From contig JBJFDJ010000048.1 of assembly GCA_051889975.1 (NCBI GenBank), forward strand, positions 1 to 19,377: a DNA stretch of 19,377 nucleotides. The letters are read 5' to 3'. Numbering within the stretch: position 1 is the first letter of the stretch; the number at the start of each line of letters is the position of its first letter. Origin of the DNA: UBA9845 sp051889975. GTDB taxonomy: Bacteria > Bacillota > Clostridia > Christensenellales > UBA1242. Below, in pieces: positions 1 through 7,009 of the stretch. The notes below the pieces were generated by a model. It made no database searches, was not told where the DNA came from, and worked only from the letters and a program-made list of their open reading frames with translations. Position numbers and translations under genes: made by a program.

Positions 1-692
1 AAATTTTTGCACTTTATTTCTTCTTTAATTGTTTTTAGCGCCTTATTTTCTAGCCTTGATATATATGACCTAGAAATATTTAATTTTTGAGCAACTTCGC
101 GTTGCGTAAGGGCTGGCGTGTTGTTTAAGCCATATCTCATACACAAAATTTTGTATTCTCTTGCCGGAAGTTCTCGCTTTAAAATTTTGTTTATGTTTTC
201 GCTTAAAACAGTGTTTTCAATTGTTTCGGCAAGTTCGTCAGTTTCTGTTCCAACAGTGTCGCCAAGCGTTATGTCGTTGCCATCTTTGTCTTTGCCCAAA
301 GTTTCTTCTAAACTATACACTTGATTATGCTTTTTTGTCATGCGAATAAGCATTAAAATTTCGTTTTCTATGCACCTTGCGCAGTATGTTGATAGTTGAC
401 TGCCCTTGTCTGGCTTAAATGTGTCAATGCCCTTTATCAGCCCAATAGTGCCAACACTTATCAAATCGTCTGCATCACCAGCATTTGAATATTTTTTAAC
501 AATGTGTGCAACAAGACGCAAGTTGTGTTCTATCAAAGTTTTTCTTGCAGTTTTACTGCCGTCAATCATTTCATTTATAAGTTTGTTTTCTTCGCATGCA
601 GTAAGTGGCTTTGGAAACCCAGTAACAGTGCCAACAAAACTAGAAAAACACATTATCTTGCTCAAAAAATTAATAAAACTGTCTAATATCAT
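1..692 (-). CDS. sigK: RNA polymerase sporulation sigma factor, SigK-like (3' end outside window)
   Basis: About 230 codons are visible; the frame is open to the window edge, so the C-terminus is missing. The ATG at 692-690 follows a GGGGG ribosome-binding site. A short hydrophobic N-terminus (residues 1-25) resembles the pro-sequence of SigE/SigK factors. It is followed by sigma region 2, with IEHNLRLVAHIVKKY, DADDLISVGTIGLIKGID and YCARCIENEILM, all hallmarks of SigK/SigE. A degenerate linker (LGKDKDGNDITLGDTV) follows, then region 4 with an HTH reading LTQREVAQKLNISRSYISRLE, closest in memory to SigK. In spore formers SigK directs late mother-cell transcription after pro-sequence cleavage. 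No interruption of the skin-element type is seen in the visible part. A CATAAGT box about 28 bases upstream of the start could belong to a SigE-type promoter but is weak. SigE is the main alternative identity. Confidence 0.9.
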   Translation of the reverse strand, partial: MILDSFINFLSKIMCFSSFVGTVTGFPKPLTACEENKLINEMIDGSKTARKTLIEHNLRLVAHIVKKYSNAGDADDLISVGTIGLIKGIDTFKPDKGSQLSTYCARCIENEILMLIRMTKKHNQVYSLEETLGKDKDGNDITLGDTVGTETDELAETIENTVLSENINKILKRELPAREYKILCMRYGLNNTPALTQREVAQKLNISRSYISRLENKALKTIKEEIKCKN

Positions 693-941
693 AAATCCCC
701 CACGCTTTCGCTATAAATTACTTATGATAAAAACCGACAAAAAATGAGTGTTTTTAACAAGTTTTATTTTATTTTGTGTTTTTTTAGCATCAACAAATTT
801 TTTTTTAACATTGATAACATTTTAATAAAAAAATTAGCAAAGAATATTTATCTATAAGCATATAATTCTTATTTAAAACTTTAATTGATTTTATTGGCAA
901 AAAAATTTTTTTAGCAAATAAATAAAGAGTTTTGAGTCAAT
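693..941. other. AT-rich intergenic region upstream of sigK
   Basis: I see no open frame with coding character here. Apart from the sigK ribosome-binding site next to its start codon and a weak CATAAGT box near 720-726, it is poly-A/T-rich sequence. Together with the adjacent terminator and trailer it makes up the roughly 356 bases between sigK and the next gene. Confidence 0.6.
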
Positions 942-977
942 AAAAAACACCACCAAACTTATTAGGTGATGTCTTTT
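942..977 (-). terminator. Rho-independent terminator downstream of the YwaF-like gene
   Basis: Read on the reverse strand, ACATCACC pairs with GGTGGTGT (one G-T pair) across a 10-nt loop, and a T-run follows. It lies about 70 bases beyond the stop codon of the membrane-protein gene, so the transcript has a short AT-rich trailer. An A-run on the other side could give weak bidirectional function. Confidence 0.8.
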
Positions 978-1048
978 TGTTAATTGAAATAATCTTTGTA
1001 AATTAATTTAAAGCGATTAATTTTTATATATGTTTAATTGCTTTTAAT

Positions 1049-1894
1049 TTAACAATTTTTTGTGTCGTCTGTTAAATTTTCTTTATCTAAATTTATGGAA
1101 TTGTCTGCATTTAAAGCACTTTCTTTAACTTGATTTTTGTTTTTGCCCAATTTGTTTTTTAACATACAAAATTTATCTTTAACTAAAATGCATGTTTTGT
1201 GAGTCCAACGTTCTTCTTTTTTAAAAGCACACACATCAAAAATCAAAAGGAACACTGTGTAAAGCAATATTGCCAAAAGCCCAATTAACCACCAATAAAG
1301 CATTGTTCCTGGAATGGCTGGAGAATATAAATACATATCTTCTGATGCACCCAAAACTTGCGTGTTAAACAATATGTATGGCACCATTAAGCAAAGCCCC
1401 AAAGGAAAAGACCACCAATTTTTCATACTTGGCTTGTAGTAACCAATGCCAATAACATAAACAAAGCACACAAACATCAAAGTGTGATAAACAATTCCCG
1501 TAAAGGTGATAGGCTCAAAAAATGTTGCATGCCCAATGGCAAACTCAGGATATACTGTTGTCAACAAACCACCAAGTGCCATTCCAAACATTCCAAATTG
1601 AAAAAACTTGCTTGTAGGCTTGCAAATAACCATAAAAATAGGTCCCCAAAATGCCAATGCACTGCAAAAACTACCGGGCATAAAACAAGCAAAGTTATAA
1701 TCATATTTAATCCAAATTTCAATTTTGTTTGCAAGCATAAAAACAAATGTTATCAATGCCACTGCAAAAACCAGCCATTTTGTGCATTTTGCATTTTTCT
1801 TGATTAAAAAACGCGATAAAAAAATAATTCCCACTGTTATAATTGCAAAAACAACAATATAAACAATGTGTTGCCAAGAAAACAAATCTATCAT
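1049..1894 (-). CDS. YwaF/TP0381-type multi-pass membrane protein (TMEM164-like)
   Basis: A 281-aa integral membrane protein with about seven hydrophobic helices and a charged C-terminal tail of about 50 residues. The arrangement PGSFCS (Cys77), then FFQFGMFGMALGG, TTVYPEF (116-118) and VYHT (His137) matches the YwaF / TIGR02206 (TP0381) membrane family as I know it. The eukaryotic relative TMEM164 has been described as an acyltransferase using a Cys-His pair; the corresponding residues here would be Cys77 and His137, but acyltransferase activity is inference. The start is set by AAGGAG upstream of the ATG. The gene stands alone, with its own extended -10 promoter and a downstream terminator. 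Family assignment is fairly firm; biochemical role is unknown. Confidence 0.72.
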   Translation of the reverse strand: MIDLFSWQHIVYIVVFAIITVGIIFLSRFLIKKNAKCTKWLVFAVALITFVFMLANKIEIWIKYDYNFACFMPGSFCSALAFWGPIFMVICKPTSKFFQFGMFGMALGGLLTTVYPEFAIGHATFFEPITFTGIVYHTLMFVCFVYVIGIGYYKPSMKNWWSFPLGLCLMVPYILFNTQVLGASEDMYLYSPAIPGTMLYWWLIGLLAILLYTVFLLIFDVCAFKKEERWTHKTCILVKDKFCMLKNKLGKNKNQVKESALNADNSINLDKENLTDDTKNC

Positions 1895-1950
1895 TTCAAT
1901 CTCCTTATCTTTTGTTTTGTTTTTTTAATAAATAGCCTATGTTTTTTTAA

Positions 1951-1959
1951 ATTATATCA
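1951..1959 (-). promoter_or_regulatory. Extended -10 promoter of the YwaF-like gene
   Basis: On the reverse strand the sequence reads TGATATAAT, a perfect TGnTATAAT extended -10 element. The -35 hexamer at about 17 bp spacing is poor (GTGCAA), as is usual for extended -10 promoters. The start codon lies about 55 bases downstream, behind a good ribosome-binding site. Confidence 0.65.
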
Positions 1960-2040
1960 CAATATAATATAGTTTGCACCAAATTTTAAGCATTTAAAAA
2001 AATATTTTACTTTGTGTTTTTAACAAAACAATATTTACGC

Positions 2041-2082
2041 ATAATTAAAAAAAGTTTAAGCAGTGTTTTTGCCTAAACTTTT
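2041..2082 (-). terminator. Rho-independent terminator downstream of RNase J
   Basis: On the reverse strand AAAAGTTTAGGC pairs with GCTTAAACTTTT (one mismatch) across a 9-nt loop, followed by a T-rich run. It begins about 30 bases after the rnj stop codon and so ends the membrane-protein/rnj transcript. Confidence 0.85.
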
Positions 2083-2112
2083 ATGTCGTTTAAAATGTTA
2101 TCTTAAAAAAAT

Positions 2113-4125
2113 TTAATTTTCTATAACAATTGTCAAAATCATTGGACGGCGTTTTGTCTTTTTAAAGAAGAAATTGCCAAGCACTTTTCTAACATCATTT
2201 TTAACAATGCTCCAATCAGTTTGTTTTTCTGGTGCACTGTTTATGCTGTCAACAATTGTTTGTTTTGCTTCTTTAATCAATGCATCTTCGTTTGCATAAA
2301 CCAGTCCACGAGATATGATGTCTGGTCCACTTGTAATTTGACCTGTTTTTCCACTCATACCAAGCACAACAACTGCAACACCATCTTCTGACAGTTGTTT
2401 TCTGTCGCGCAAAACAATGCTTTCTAGGTCACCATAGCCAAGGCCGTCAACCAAACGCTGACCAGCGTGTATTGTGCCTGCTTTTTTGATGCCACGATTG
2501 TTGACTTCAATCACATCGCCAATTTGTGGCAATAAAATGTTGCGTTCGTTTTCGCCCATCTCCATTGCCAAATCCTTGTGAATTTTTTGATGACGATATT
2601 CGCCATGAACTGGCATAAAGAACTTTGGCTTGATTAAATTGTGAACGAGTTGCAATTCGTTTTTGTATGCGTGACCTGATGCGTGAACATCTGCAAGTTG
2701 GTCATAAATGATGTGGCAACCCAAAGCATACAATTTGTTGATAACTGTGTTAACACTCTTTTCGTTGCCTGGGATTGGGCTTGCGCTTATGATAATGCAA
2801 TCATGCTCGCCAAGTTTGATTTTTTGAAAATCTCCACTTGCCATACGAGTTAATGCACTCATTGGTTCGCCTTGACTTCCTGTTGTGATTATTAAAAGTT
2901 CACTATCCTTATAGTTGTTTATTTTGTCAAGGTCAATAAAGTTGTTGCGATTAAACTTAATCTCGCCAATCTTGTATGCTGTTTCGGTTACATTTACCAT
3001 ACTTCTGCCCGTAAATGTAACTTTTCTGCCATATTTTTCAGCAAGGTCCAAAAGTTCTTGCAAACGATATACATTGCTTGCAAATGTTGCAACAAAAATA
3101 CGGTCATCTTTAAACCTAGCAAACAAGTCATCAAGTGTTTTTCCAACGGTTTTTTCACTCATACTTTGACCATCTCGCTCAACATTTGTGCTTTCACAAG
3201 TGAGAAGCATAACGCCCTGACGGCCAAGTTCGGCAAATCTTGTTAAGTCTGTAAAATTGTTGTTGATTGGTGTGTAATCTATTTTAAAGTCGCCAGTATG
3301 AACCATCAAACCTGCTGGGCAAGTGATTGCAAGTGCAAAACTACCTGCAATACTGTGGCAAACATTGATGAACTCAACACTAAAATTGCCAAGTTTAACA
3401 ATATCTTTTGGCTTTACGCTGATGAGTTTTGCTTTAAGTTTTGGGTGCTCTCTTAACTTGTTTTGAATTAATGCGCACGCAAGCCTGCTACCATAAATAG
3501 GGCAATTTATGTCACCAATAACATAAGGTATTGCGCCAATGTGGTCCTCGTGACCGTGAGTGATAAAAATACCTTTTATCTTGTTTTTGTTTTGAATTAA
3601 ATATGTGATATCTGGCACAACAAGGTCAACGCCCGGCATTTCGTCTTGTGAAGGAAAAGTTGCACCACAATCAATGATGATTATATCTTCGCCATATTCA
3701 AGCGCCATCATATTTTTACCAATTTCACCAACTCCACCCAAAAACATAACTCGCAAGGCCTTTTTGTTTTTGTATTTTTTTTGCGTCAAACCAACAATTT
3801 GATTTAGGTTTTTGTTGTTAACATCCAAAAGCCTTGGCGTGATAAAATTATTTTGAGTTTTTTTTGTGTTCACTGCCTGCACACCATCATTTATCTTGCT
3901 TGGTTGATTTGCACCATTGCTTTTAACTTCGTCAGTTTTGCCTGCATCAACTTGTTGCAAATTATTTTGCGTGTTGTTTTGTGCGTTGTTTTGCAGTTGT
4001 GCTACCTCTGCTGATTTTGTTCTTTTGTTATAATTTCTTTTGCGAACATACCTAAACTTTTTGTTTGGCACTTGTTCGGCTTCTGGTTGTGCACCCGGCA
4101 CTTCATTTTTTATATTTTCTGTCAT
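2113..4125 (-). CDS. rnj: Ribonuclease J
   Basis: A metallo-beta-lactamase/beta-CASP ribonuclease with combined 5'-exo- and endonuclease activity in RNA decay and maturation. I chose the ATG at 4125 because AAAAGGAG sits directly before it; a longer reading from 4152 (nine more residues) has no such site. The product is 670 aa. Conserved motifs are FLGGVGEIGKN, HGHEDHIGAIP (metal site, about 190-200), HSIAGS (about 257), HTGDFKID (about 276), TGSQGEPMSAL (about 415), SASPIPGNE (about 447), HASGHA (about 481) and PVHGEYRH (about 505), followed by the C-terminal oligomerisation domain. Family members are usually about 555 aa. The surplus is an N-terminal extension of about 120 residues, with a basic RYVRKRNYNKRTK patch and an Asn/Gln-rich tract, probably disordered and possibly RNA- or partner-binding. 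It lies 105 bases downstream of a membrane-protein gene and is followed by a terminator. Confidence 0.96.
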   Translation of the reverse strand: MTENIKNEVPGAQPEAEQVPNKKFRYVRKRNYNKRTKSAEVAQLQNNAQNNTQNNLQQVDAGKTDEVKSNGANQPSKINDGVQAVNTKKTQNNFITPRLLDVNNKNLNQIVGLTQKKYKNKKALRVMFLGGVGEIGKNMMALEYGEDIIIIDCGATFPSQDEMPGVDLVVPDITYLIQNKNKIKGIFITHGHEDHIGAIPYVIGDINCPIYGSRLACALIQNKLREHPKLKAKLISVKPKDIVKLGNFSVEFINVCHSIAGSFALAITCPAGLMVHTGDFKIDYTPINNNFTDLTRFAELGRQGVMLLTCESTNVERDGQSMSEKTVGKTLDDLFARFKDDRIFVATFASNVYRLQELLDLAEKYGRKVTFTGRSMVNVTETAYKIGEIKFNRNNFIDLDKINNYKDSELLIITTGSQGEPMSALTRMASGDFQKIKLGEHDCIIISASPIPGNEKSVNTVINKLYALGCHIIYDQLADVHASGHAYKNELQLVHNLIKPKFFMPVHGEYRHQKIHKDLAMEMGENERNILLPQIGDVIEVNNRGIKKAGTIHAGQRLVDGLGYGDLESIVLRDRKQLSEDGVAVVVLGMSGKTGQITSGPDIISRGLVYANEDALIKEAKQTIVDSINSAPEKQTDWSIVKNDVRKVLGNFFFKKTKRRPMILTIVIEN

Positions 4126-4230
4126 AATTCTCCTTTTGCATAAAAAAATCATATATGCTTTATTGTATTTTAATTTATCAATTCTTTTGTGTAATCAATA
4201 TTATAACCAACAAATCATATATGATTATGC
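4126..4230 (-). promoter_or_regulatory. RNase J 5' region with repeated AAATCATATATG
   Basis: This 105-base spacer contains the rnj ribosome-binding site and two identical copies of AAATCATATATG (4146-4157 and 4212-4223, forward-strand reading). The second copy is part of the palindrome ATCATATATGAT. A TATAAT lies on the reverse strand between the copies, without a convincing -35. It may hold an internal promoter or an autoregulatory RNA target. In several bacteria RNase mRNAs are self-regulated, but nothing here proves that. Confidence 0.3.
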
Positions 4231-5169
4231 TTATACAATATATTTAACTTTTGCAAGTTTGTCTTGTTGCTCCAACTTCTTTGGCGAAATTATGTGGTCG
4301 GCATCAACATAAAATCTCATACCCATTGCCTCATAATACATAACTTGGTCTGCCACAATAAACATTAATGAAGTAAGTGGAACTGTTATAAGCAAAGCAA
4401 CACCTGCTGTAAAAGTTAATGCAAACGCATTTATAATCAAGCCTATGATAACAAGCACCAAATAATTTGAAAGCGAACGGAAAAATCGTTTAAATATTGC
4501 CTTTGCGCCCTTTTTAAGTGATACAAAAACCGACTTGTTATGCACAATCAGTGCTGGCTTCCAACCACCAAAGACGGTTTGTTTTATTGAAAGTGTAACA
4601 ACCAACAATAACATCGCCAAAATTATTGCAAAAACTTTCATTGAAGCATACAAATTTGAAGCAAATAAATATGTACCAACCCAAATTATAACCGTTAAGG
4701 GCCATGTTGTTATAAAACTTGCCAAATTTAAAAGAGTTGCCCTGCCAAAATTAGAAACAAAACTATTTGTAAACGCATATTTTGTCAAACTGCTCATAAA
4801 GCCATTGCAACTTTCTGATATTGCAACTCTTGCATAGCCATCTAAAAATGCAAAAATAATTGCTACAAATATAACACTCAAAATTGTTTGTGTTAAATAA
4901 CCATTTGCCAAAACTATTTGATATAGATTTTTGATGGTGTTATCTACACACAAAAACAGGTTTTCTAAATTAAGGTTAAACAACAAACTTTCAAAAGATG
5001 TTTGCAGATTAACAAAAAAATTTTCTTTAATTAATACATTTATTATAGGCCAAGCAACAACAGTTGTCAAGCCCAAAACGCATAATACGCAAATTATTCT
5101 GTATAAAAGCAATTTCCATGTGTTAGAAAAATTGCTCAAAATTAACTTAAATGTATTTTTAAACGTCAT
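4231..5169 (-). CDS. Unidentified multi-pass membrane protein
   Basis: A 312-aa protein with about six transmembrane helices (roughly 22-47, 92-113, 144-168, 174-195, 230-252, 256-280) and a short charged C-terminus. AGGAG six bases before the ATG fixes the start. I do not recognise the family. Size, helix number and a Lys/Arg-rich loop before helix 5 (SLKKGAKAIFKRFFRSL) resemble the poorly characterised multi-helix proteins that Bacillota often carry in pairs. It begins 19 bases after the stop of the next membrane gene (5189-6013), so the two are co-transcribed and may form a heteromeric membrane complex. Read-through into rnj, 105 bases downstream, is likely because no terminator lies between. 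Confidence 0.75.
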   Translation of the reverse strand: MTFKNTFKLILSNFSNTWKLLLYRIICVLCVLGLTTVVAWPIINVLIKENFFVNLQTSFESLLFNLNLENLFLCVDNTIKNLYQIVLANGYLTQTILSVIFVAIIFAFLDGYARVAISESCNGFMSSLTKYAFTNSFVSNFGRATLLNLASFITTWPLTVIIWVGTYLFASNLYASMKVFAIILAMLLLVVTLSIKQTVFGGWKPALIVHNKSVFVSLKKGAKAIFKRFFRSLSNYLVLVIIGLIINAFALTFTAGVALLITVPLTSLMFIVADQVMYYEAMGMRFYVDADHIISPKKLEQQDKLAKVKYIV

Positions 5170-5188
5170 ACATTTCTCCTACTTTATC

Positions 5189-6013
5189 TCATTTATTGTA
5201 ATTGTAATATTTTCTGTTGTCATATCTTGGCGTGTTTGAAAGTTCAAAGAAACTTGTCATTGTGATGCTAGAATACAACATAAATTGAAGATATGTGCAG
5301 ATGATGTTTGCTATCCAAACAACATTCGTTTTGCAAAGCAAACTTACAAACGGAATAATAACCACATAAATTAGCAAAAAGCTAATCCACAATTTAAAAC
5401 CACTTTTGCCAATTAATTGCATTGTGCTACTTATGCCTTCTTTTAACGAATAGCCGTTTGTAATCATATTTGGGATGTTGATTAAAAACACTTGGGTGAT
5501 AAATGTGTAAAGTGAAATAAATGCAGTTGCCAAAACAATTGTTAAAATGCTGTTTAAAACAGTTGGAATGTTTGATAGCCCACTAAACATCAAATGAAAC
5601 AAAAATGACACACATCCAAATATAAAGGTCAGCAAGGCATAGATAACAGCAAGCAACACGATGTTGATAAGCACAACCAAAATGTCGTTGTTAACCAAAG
5701 TGAACATATTTTTAAAACTAAATTTGCCACTTCGCATATGACTTTCCATTTCGCCCAAAACCATGCTCAAAAAAACTGCAACCAAGGCAACTGCCAAAAT
5801 GACAAGCAACAATTTAATCCAATCAAAAGGCATCAAAATTGCAAAGATGTCGCCAAAATTTGAAATGCTTGTTGTTGGATATAAATTCATAAACTCAATA
5901 ATTTTAAAAGGTCCACAAAACAACCCAACAAAAACTGCTGGCAACAACCAAAGCAGTGCTATGTAGCCAAAATTTTTAAACATATATTTTATGCCTAAAT
6001 TAAATAATTTCAT
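5189..6013 (-). CDS. Unidentified multi-pass membrane protein
   Basis: A 274-aa protein with about six hydrophobic helices (about 14-34, 66-88, 107-138, 155-180, 205-227, 230-255) and a Tyr/Asn-rich polar C-terminus (RYDNRKYYNYNK). The start is supported by GTAGGAG before the ATG at 6013. It is the first gene of the operon 6013 to 2113. Its promoter is at 6062-6090, and an 11-bp inverted repeat lies between that promoter and the ribosome-binding site. No catalytic motif or transporter signature is visible. Pairing with the equally anonymous protein downstream suggests a two-subunit membrane unit, which is inference. Confidence 0.75.
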   Translation of the reverse strand: MKLFNLGIKYMFKNFGYIALLWLLPAVFVGLFCGPFKIIEFMNLYPTTSISNFGDIFAILMPFDWIKLLLVILAVALVAVFLSMVLGEMESHMRSGKFSFKNMFTLVNNDILVVLINIVLLAVIYALLTFIFGCVSFLFHLMFSGLSNIPTVLNSILTIVLATAFISLYTFITQVFLINIPNMITNGYSLKEGISSTMQLIGKSGFKLWISFLLIYVVIIPFVSLLCKTNVVWIANIICTYLQFMLYSSITMTSFFELSNTPRYDNRKYYNYNK

Positions 6014-6025
6014 TTTATCTCCTAC

Positions 6026-6057
6026 TTGATAATTTTTGCCAAAACTAAAATTATCAA
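6026..6057 (-). promoter_or_regulatory. Inverted repeat between promoter and ribosome-binding site of the membrane/rnj operon
   Basis: TTGATAATTTT (6026-6036) is perfectly complementary to AAAATTATCAA (6047-6057), with 10 bases between. It lies just downstream of the -10 element and immediately upstream of AGGAG, so it could be a repressor operator over the start site or an mRNA hairpin affecting translation. Confidence 0.5.
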
Positions 6058-6061
6058 TTTT

Positions 6062-6090
6062 ATTATAATATATTTAAGTTAAATTAGCAA
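6062..6090 (-). promoter_or_regulatory. Sigma-A-type promoter of the membrane/rnj operon
   Basis: On the reverse strand the -35 is TTGCTA (6090-6085) and the -10 is TATAAT (6067-6062), separated by exactly 17 bp. The start codon is about 50 bases downstream. Confidence 0.7.
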
Positions 6091-6220
6091 TCAAAAATTA
6101 ATTTGATTTTAAGTTCAAATTGCAAAAACAATTTTTAATGCAAAATTTTTGTCGAATTTAAAAAAACATATATGCGTCAAAATTTAATATAAATGATTAT
6201 TTGCTTTTAAAAATTAATTA
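6091..6220. other. AT-rich spacer between the host operon and the phage cluster
   Basis: No gene is visible. It is very AT-rich sequence between the host promoter at 6062-6090 and the tandem repeat that begins at 6221. The whole gap from 6014 to 6352 contains only the promoter, its inverted repeat, this spacer, the tandem repeat and the phage terminator. I find no repressor gene, tRNA or recognisable attachment site in it. Confidence 0.5.
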
Positions 6221-6314
6221 AACATAAAACAAAACCAATTATAAAAACCACAAAAATTTTTAACATAAAACAAAACTAATTATAAAAACCACAAAAAACA
6301 TTAACATAAAAAAA
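6221..6314. repeat. 41-bp tandem repeat, two full copies plus a partial third
   Basis: Copies start at 6221, 6262 and 6303, a constant period of 41 bp. The first two agree at 37 of 41 positions. The unit begins AACATAAAACAAAAC and ends with a CCACAAAAA block. The third copy is recognisable for about 12 bases before it merges into the terminator A-run. It sits exactly at the left edge of the phage gene cluster, between the phage terminator and the host promoter region. It could be a slippage product, a protein-binding array or an integration-junction relic. Confidence 0.8.
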
Positions 6315-6340
6315 CAGAGATAAAAATCTCTGTTTTCCCT
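6305..6340 (-). terminator. Rho-independent terminator ending the phage cluster
   Basis: On the reverse strand AACAGAGAT pairs perfectly with ATCTCTGTT across a T-rich loop, followed by a run of seven Ts. It lies just after the stop codon of the last holin gene and closes the phage-type transcription unit. The flanking A- and T-runs would allow bidirectional function. Confidence 0.9.
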
Positions 6341-6352
6341 ATTTAACCTATT

Positions 6353-6700
6353 TTAATTTTCAGTTTTGTCGTTCTCACTTTTTGTTTTGTCATCTGTGTT
6401 TGTTTTGCCATTTGTGTTTGTTTTGACTTCTGTTTTTGCTTGTTCTTTTGTTTCTTCACTTTCAAAAGTTTTTAAGTCTTCGTCACTTAAATCTTCGTCA
6501 CCCAAATTTGCAGAGTTTTTTGATTTGTTCATTGTTAAAATTCCAAATACAACCAAAACGCCACAAACTCCATCAACAATGCTGTAAACTGCTTCGTTGT
6601 TAACCGAAAACCCAAAGACTTTTCCCAAATTATTTAGCAACAACAAAACAGCACCCGTCACACTTATCCAAAAAGAGTAATTTTTAAAGTTATCTTTCAT
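6353..6700 (-). CDS. Phage holin, phi-LC3-like
   Basis: A 115-aa protein with two hydrophobic helices (about 8-28 and 38-57) separated by a short turn. The pattern YSFWISVTGAVLLLLNNLGKVFG then YSIVDGVCGVLVVFGIL resembles the phi-LC3 / Phage_holin_1 family. These make membrane lesions that release a lysin or collapse the membrane potential. The C-terminal half is a low-complexity acidic/Lys/Thr/Asn tail, longer than usual. The start lies one base after the stop of the upstream holin-like gene (TAAAATG), implying translational coupling. It is the last gene of the cluster. An endolysin is commonly found beside such a holin, but none is present between it and the terminator. Confidence 0.75.
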   Translation of the reverse strand: MKDNFKNYSFWISVTGAVLLLLNNLGKVFGFSVNNEAVYSIVDGVCGVLVVFGILTMNKSKNSANLGDEDLSDEDLKTFESEETKEQAKTEVKTNTNGKTNTDDKTKSENDKTEN

Positions 6701-6701
6701 T

Positions 6702-6956
6702 TTACTTTTCTATTTCCTCTTTGTCGTCACTATTTTTTGATGTTGACTTTTTGCCCTTATAAACAATTGATTTGATGTCATCAACATCTTCTTTAATCAT
6801 TTTAACAACGCCCAAATGTTCTGTTAAATTTGAAATAGTTTCTTGATATTTTTTTTCTCTGTTTGTGCTGTCTTTGATAACAAAAATAAAAAGTGCCATA
6901 AACAAAACTGCCCACAAACCATTTTTAATAGCAAGATTTAAAACTTCTTCCCACAT
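6702..6956 (-). CDS. BhlA/UviB-type holin-like protein
   Basis: An 84-aa protein. I chose the ATG at 6956 because AAAGGG stands in front of it; an upstream in-frame start at 7031 would overlap the preceding gene and lacks a site. A single N-terminal transmembrane helix (about 9-28) is followed by an amphipathic charged region NREKKYQETISNLTEHL and then KMIKEDVDDIKSIV, the typical layout of BhlA/UviB bacteriocin- or phage-associated holin-like proteins. The C-terminus is Lys/Ser/Asp-rich. It precedes a two-helix holin with one base between, so two different membrane-active proteins are produced in tandem. Confidence 0.8.
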   Translation of the reverse strand: MWEEVLNLAIKNGLWAVLFMALFIFVIKDSTNREKKYQETISNLTEHLGVVKMIKEDVDDIKSIVYKGKKSTSKNSDDKEEIEK

Positions 6957-7009
6957 AAATTGCCCTTTGTTTAAATTTTTTGTCATTTGCAAACAAAATA
7001 TTTGCAAAC

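Noticed and set aside
406..747. Forward-strand 113-aa gene near the left edge
   Set aside because: It is antisense to the convincing sigK frame, has no ribosome-binding site and no family resemblance.
6221..6314. CRISPR array
   Set aside because: The repeats are directly abutting with a 41-bp period and have no unique spacers; no cas gene is present.
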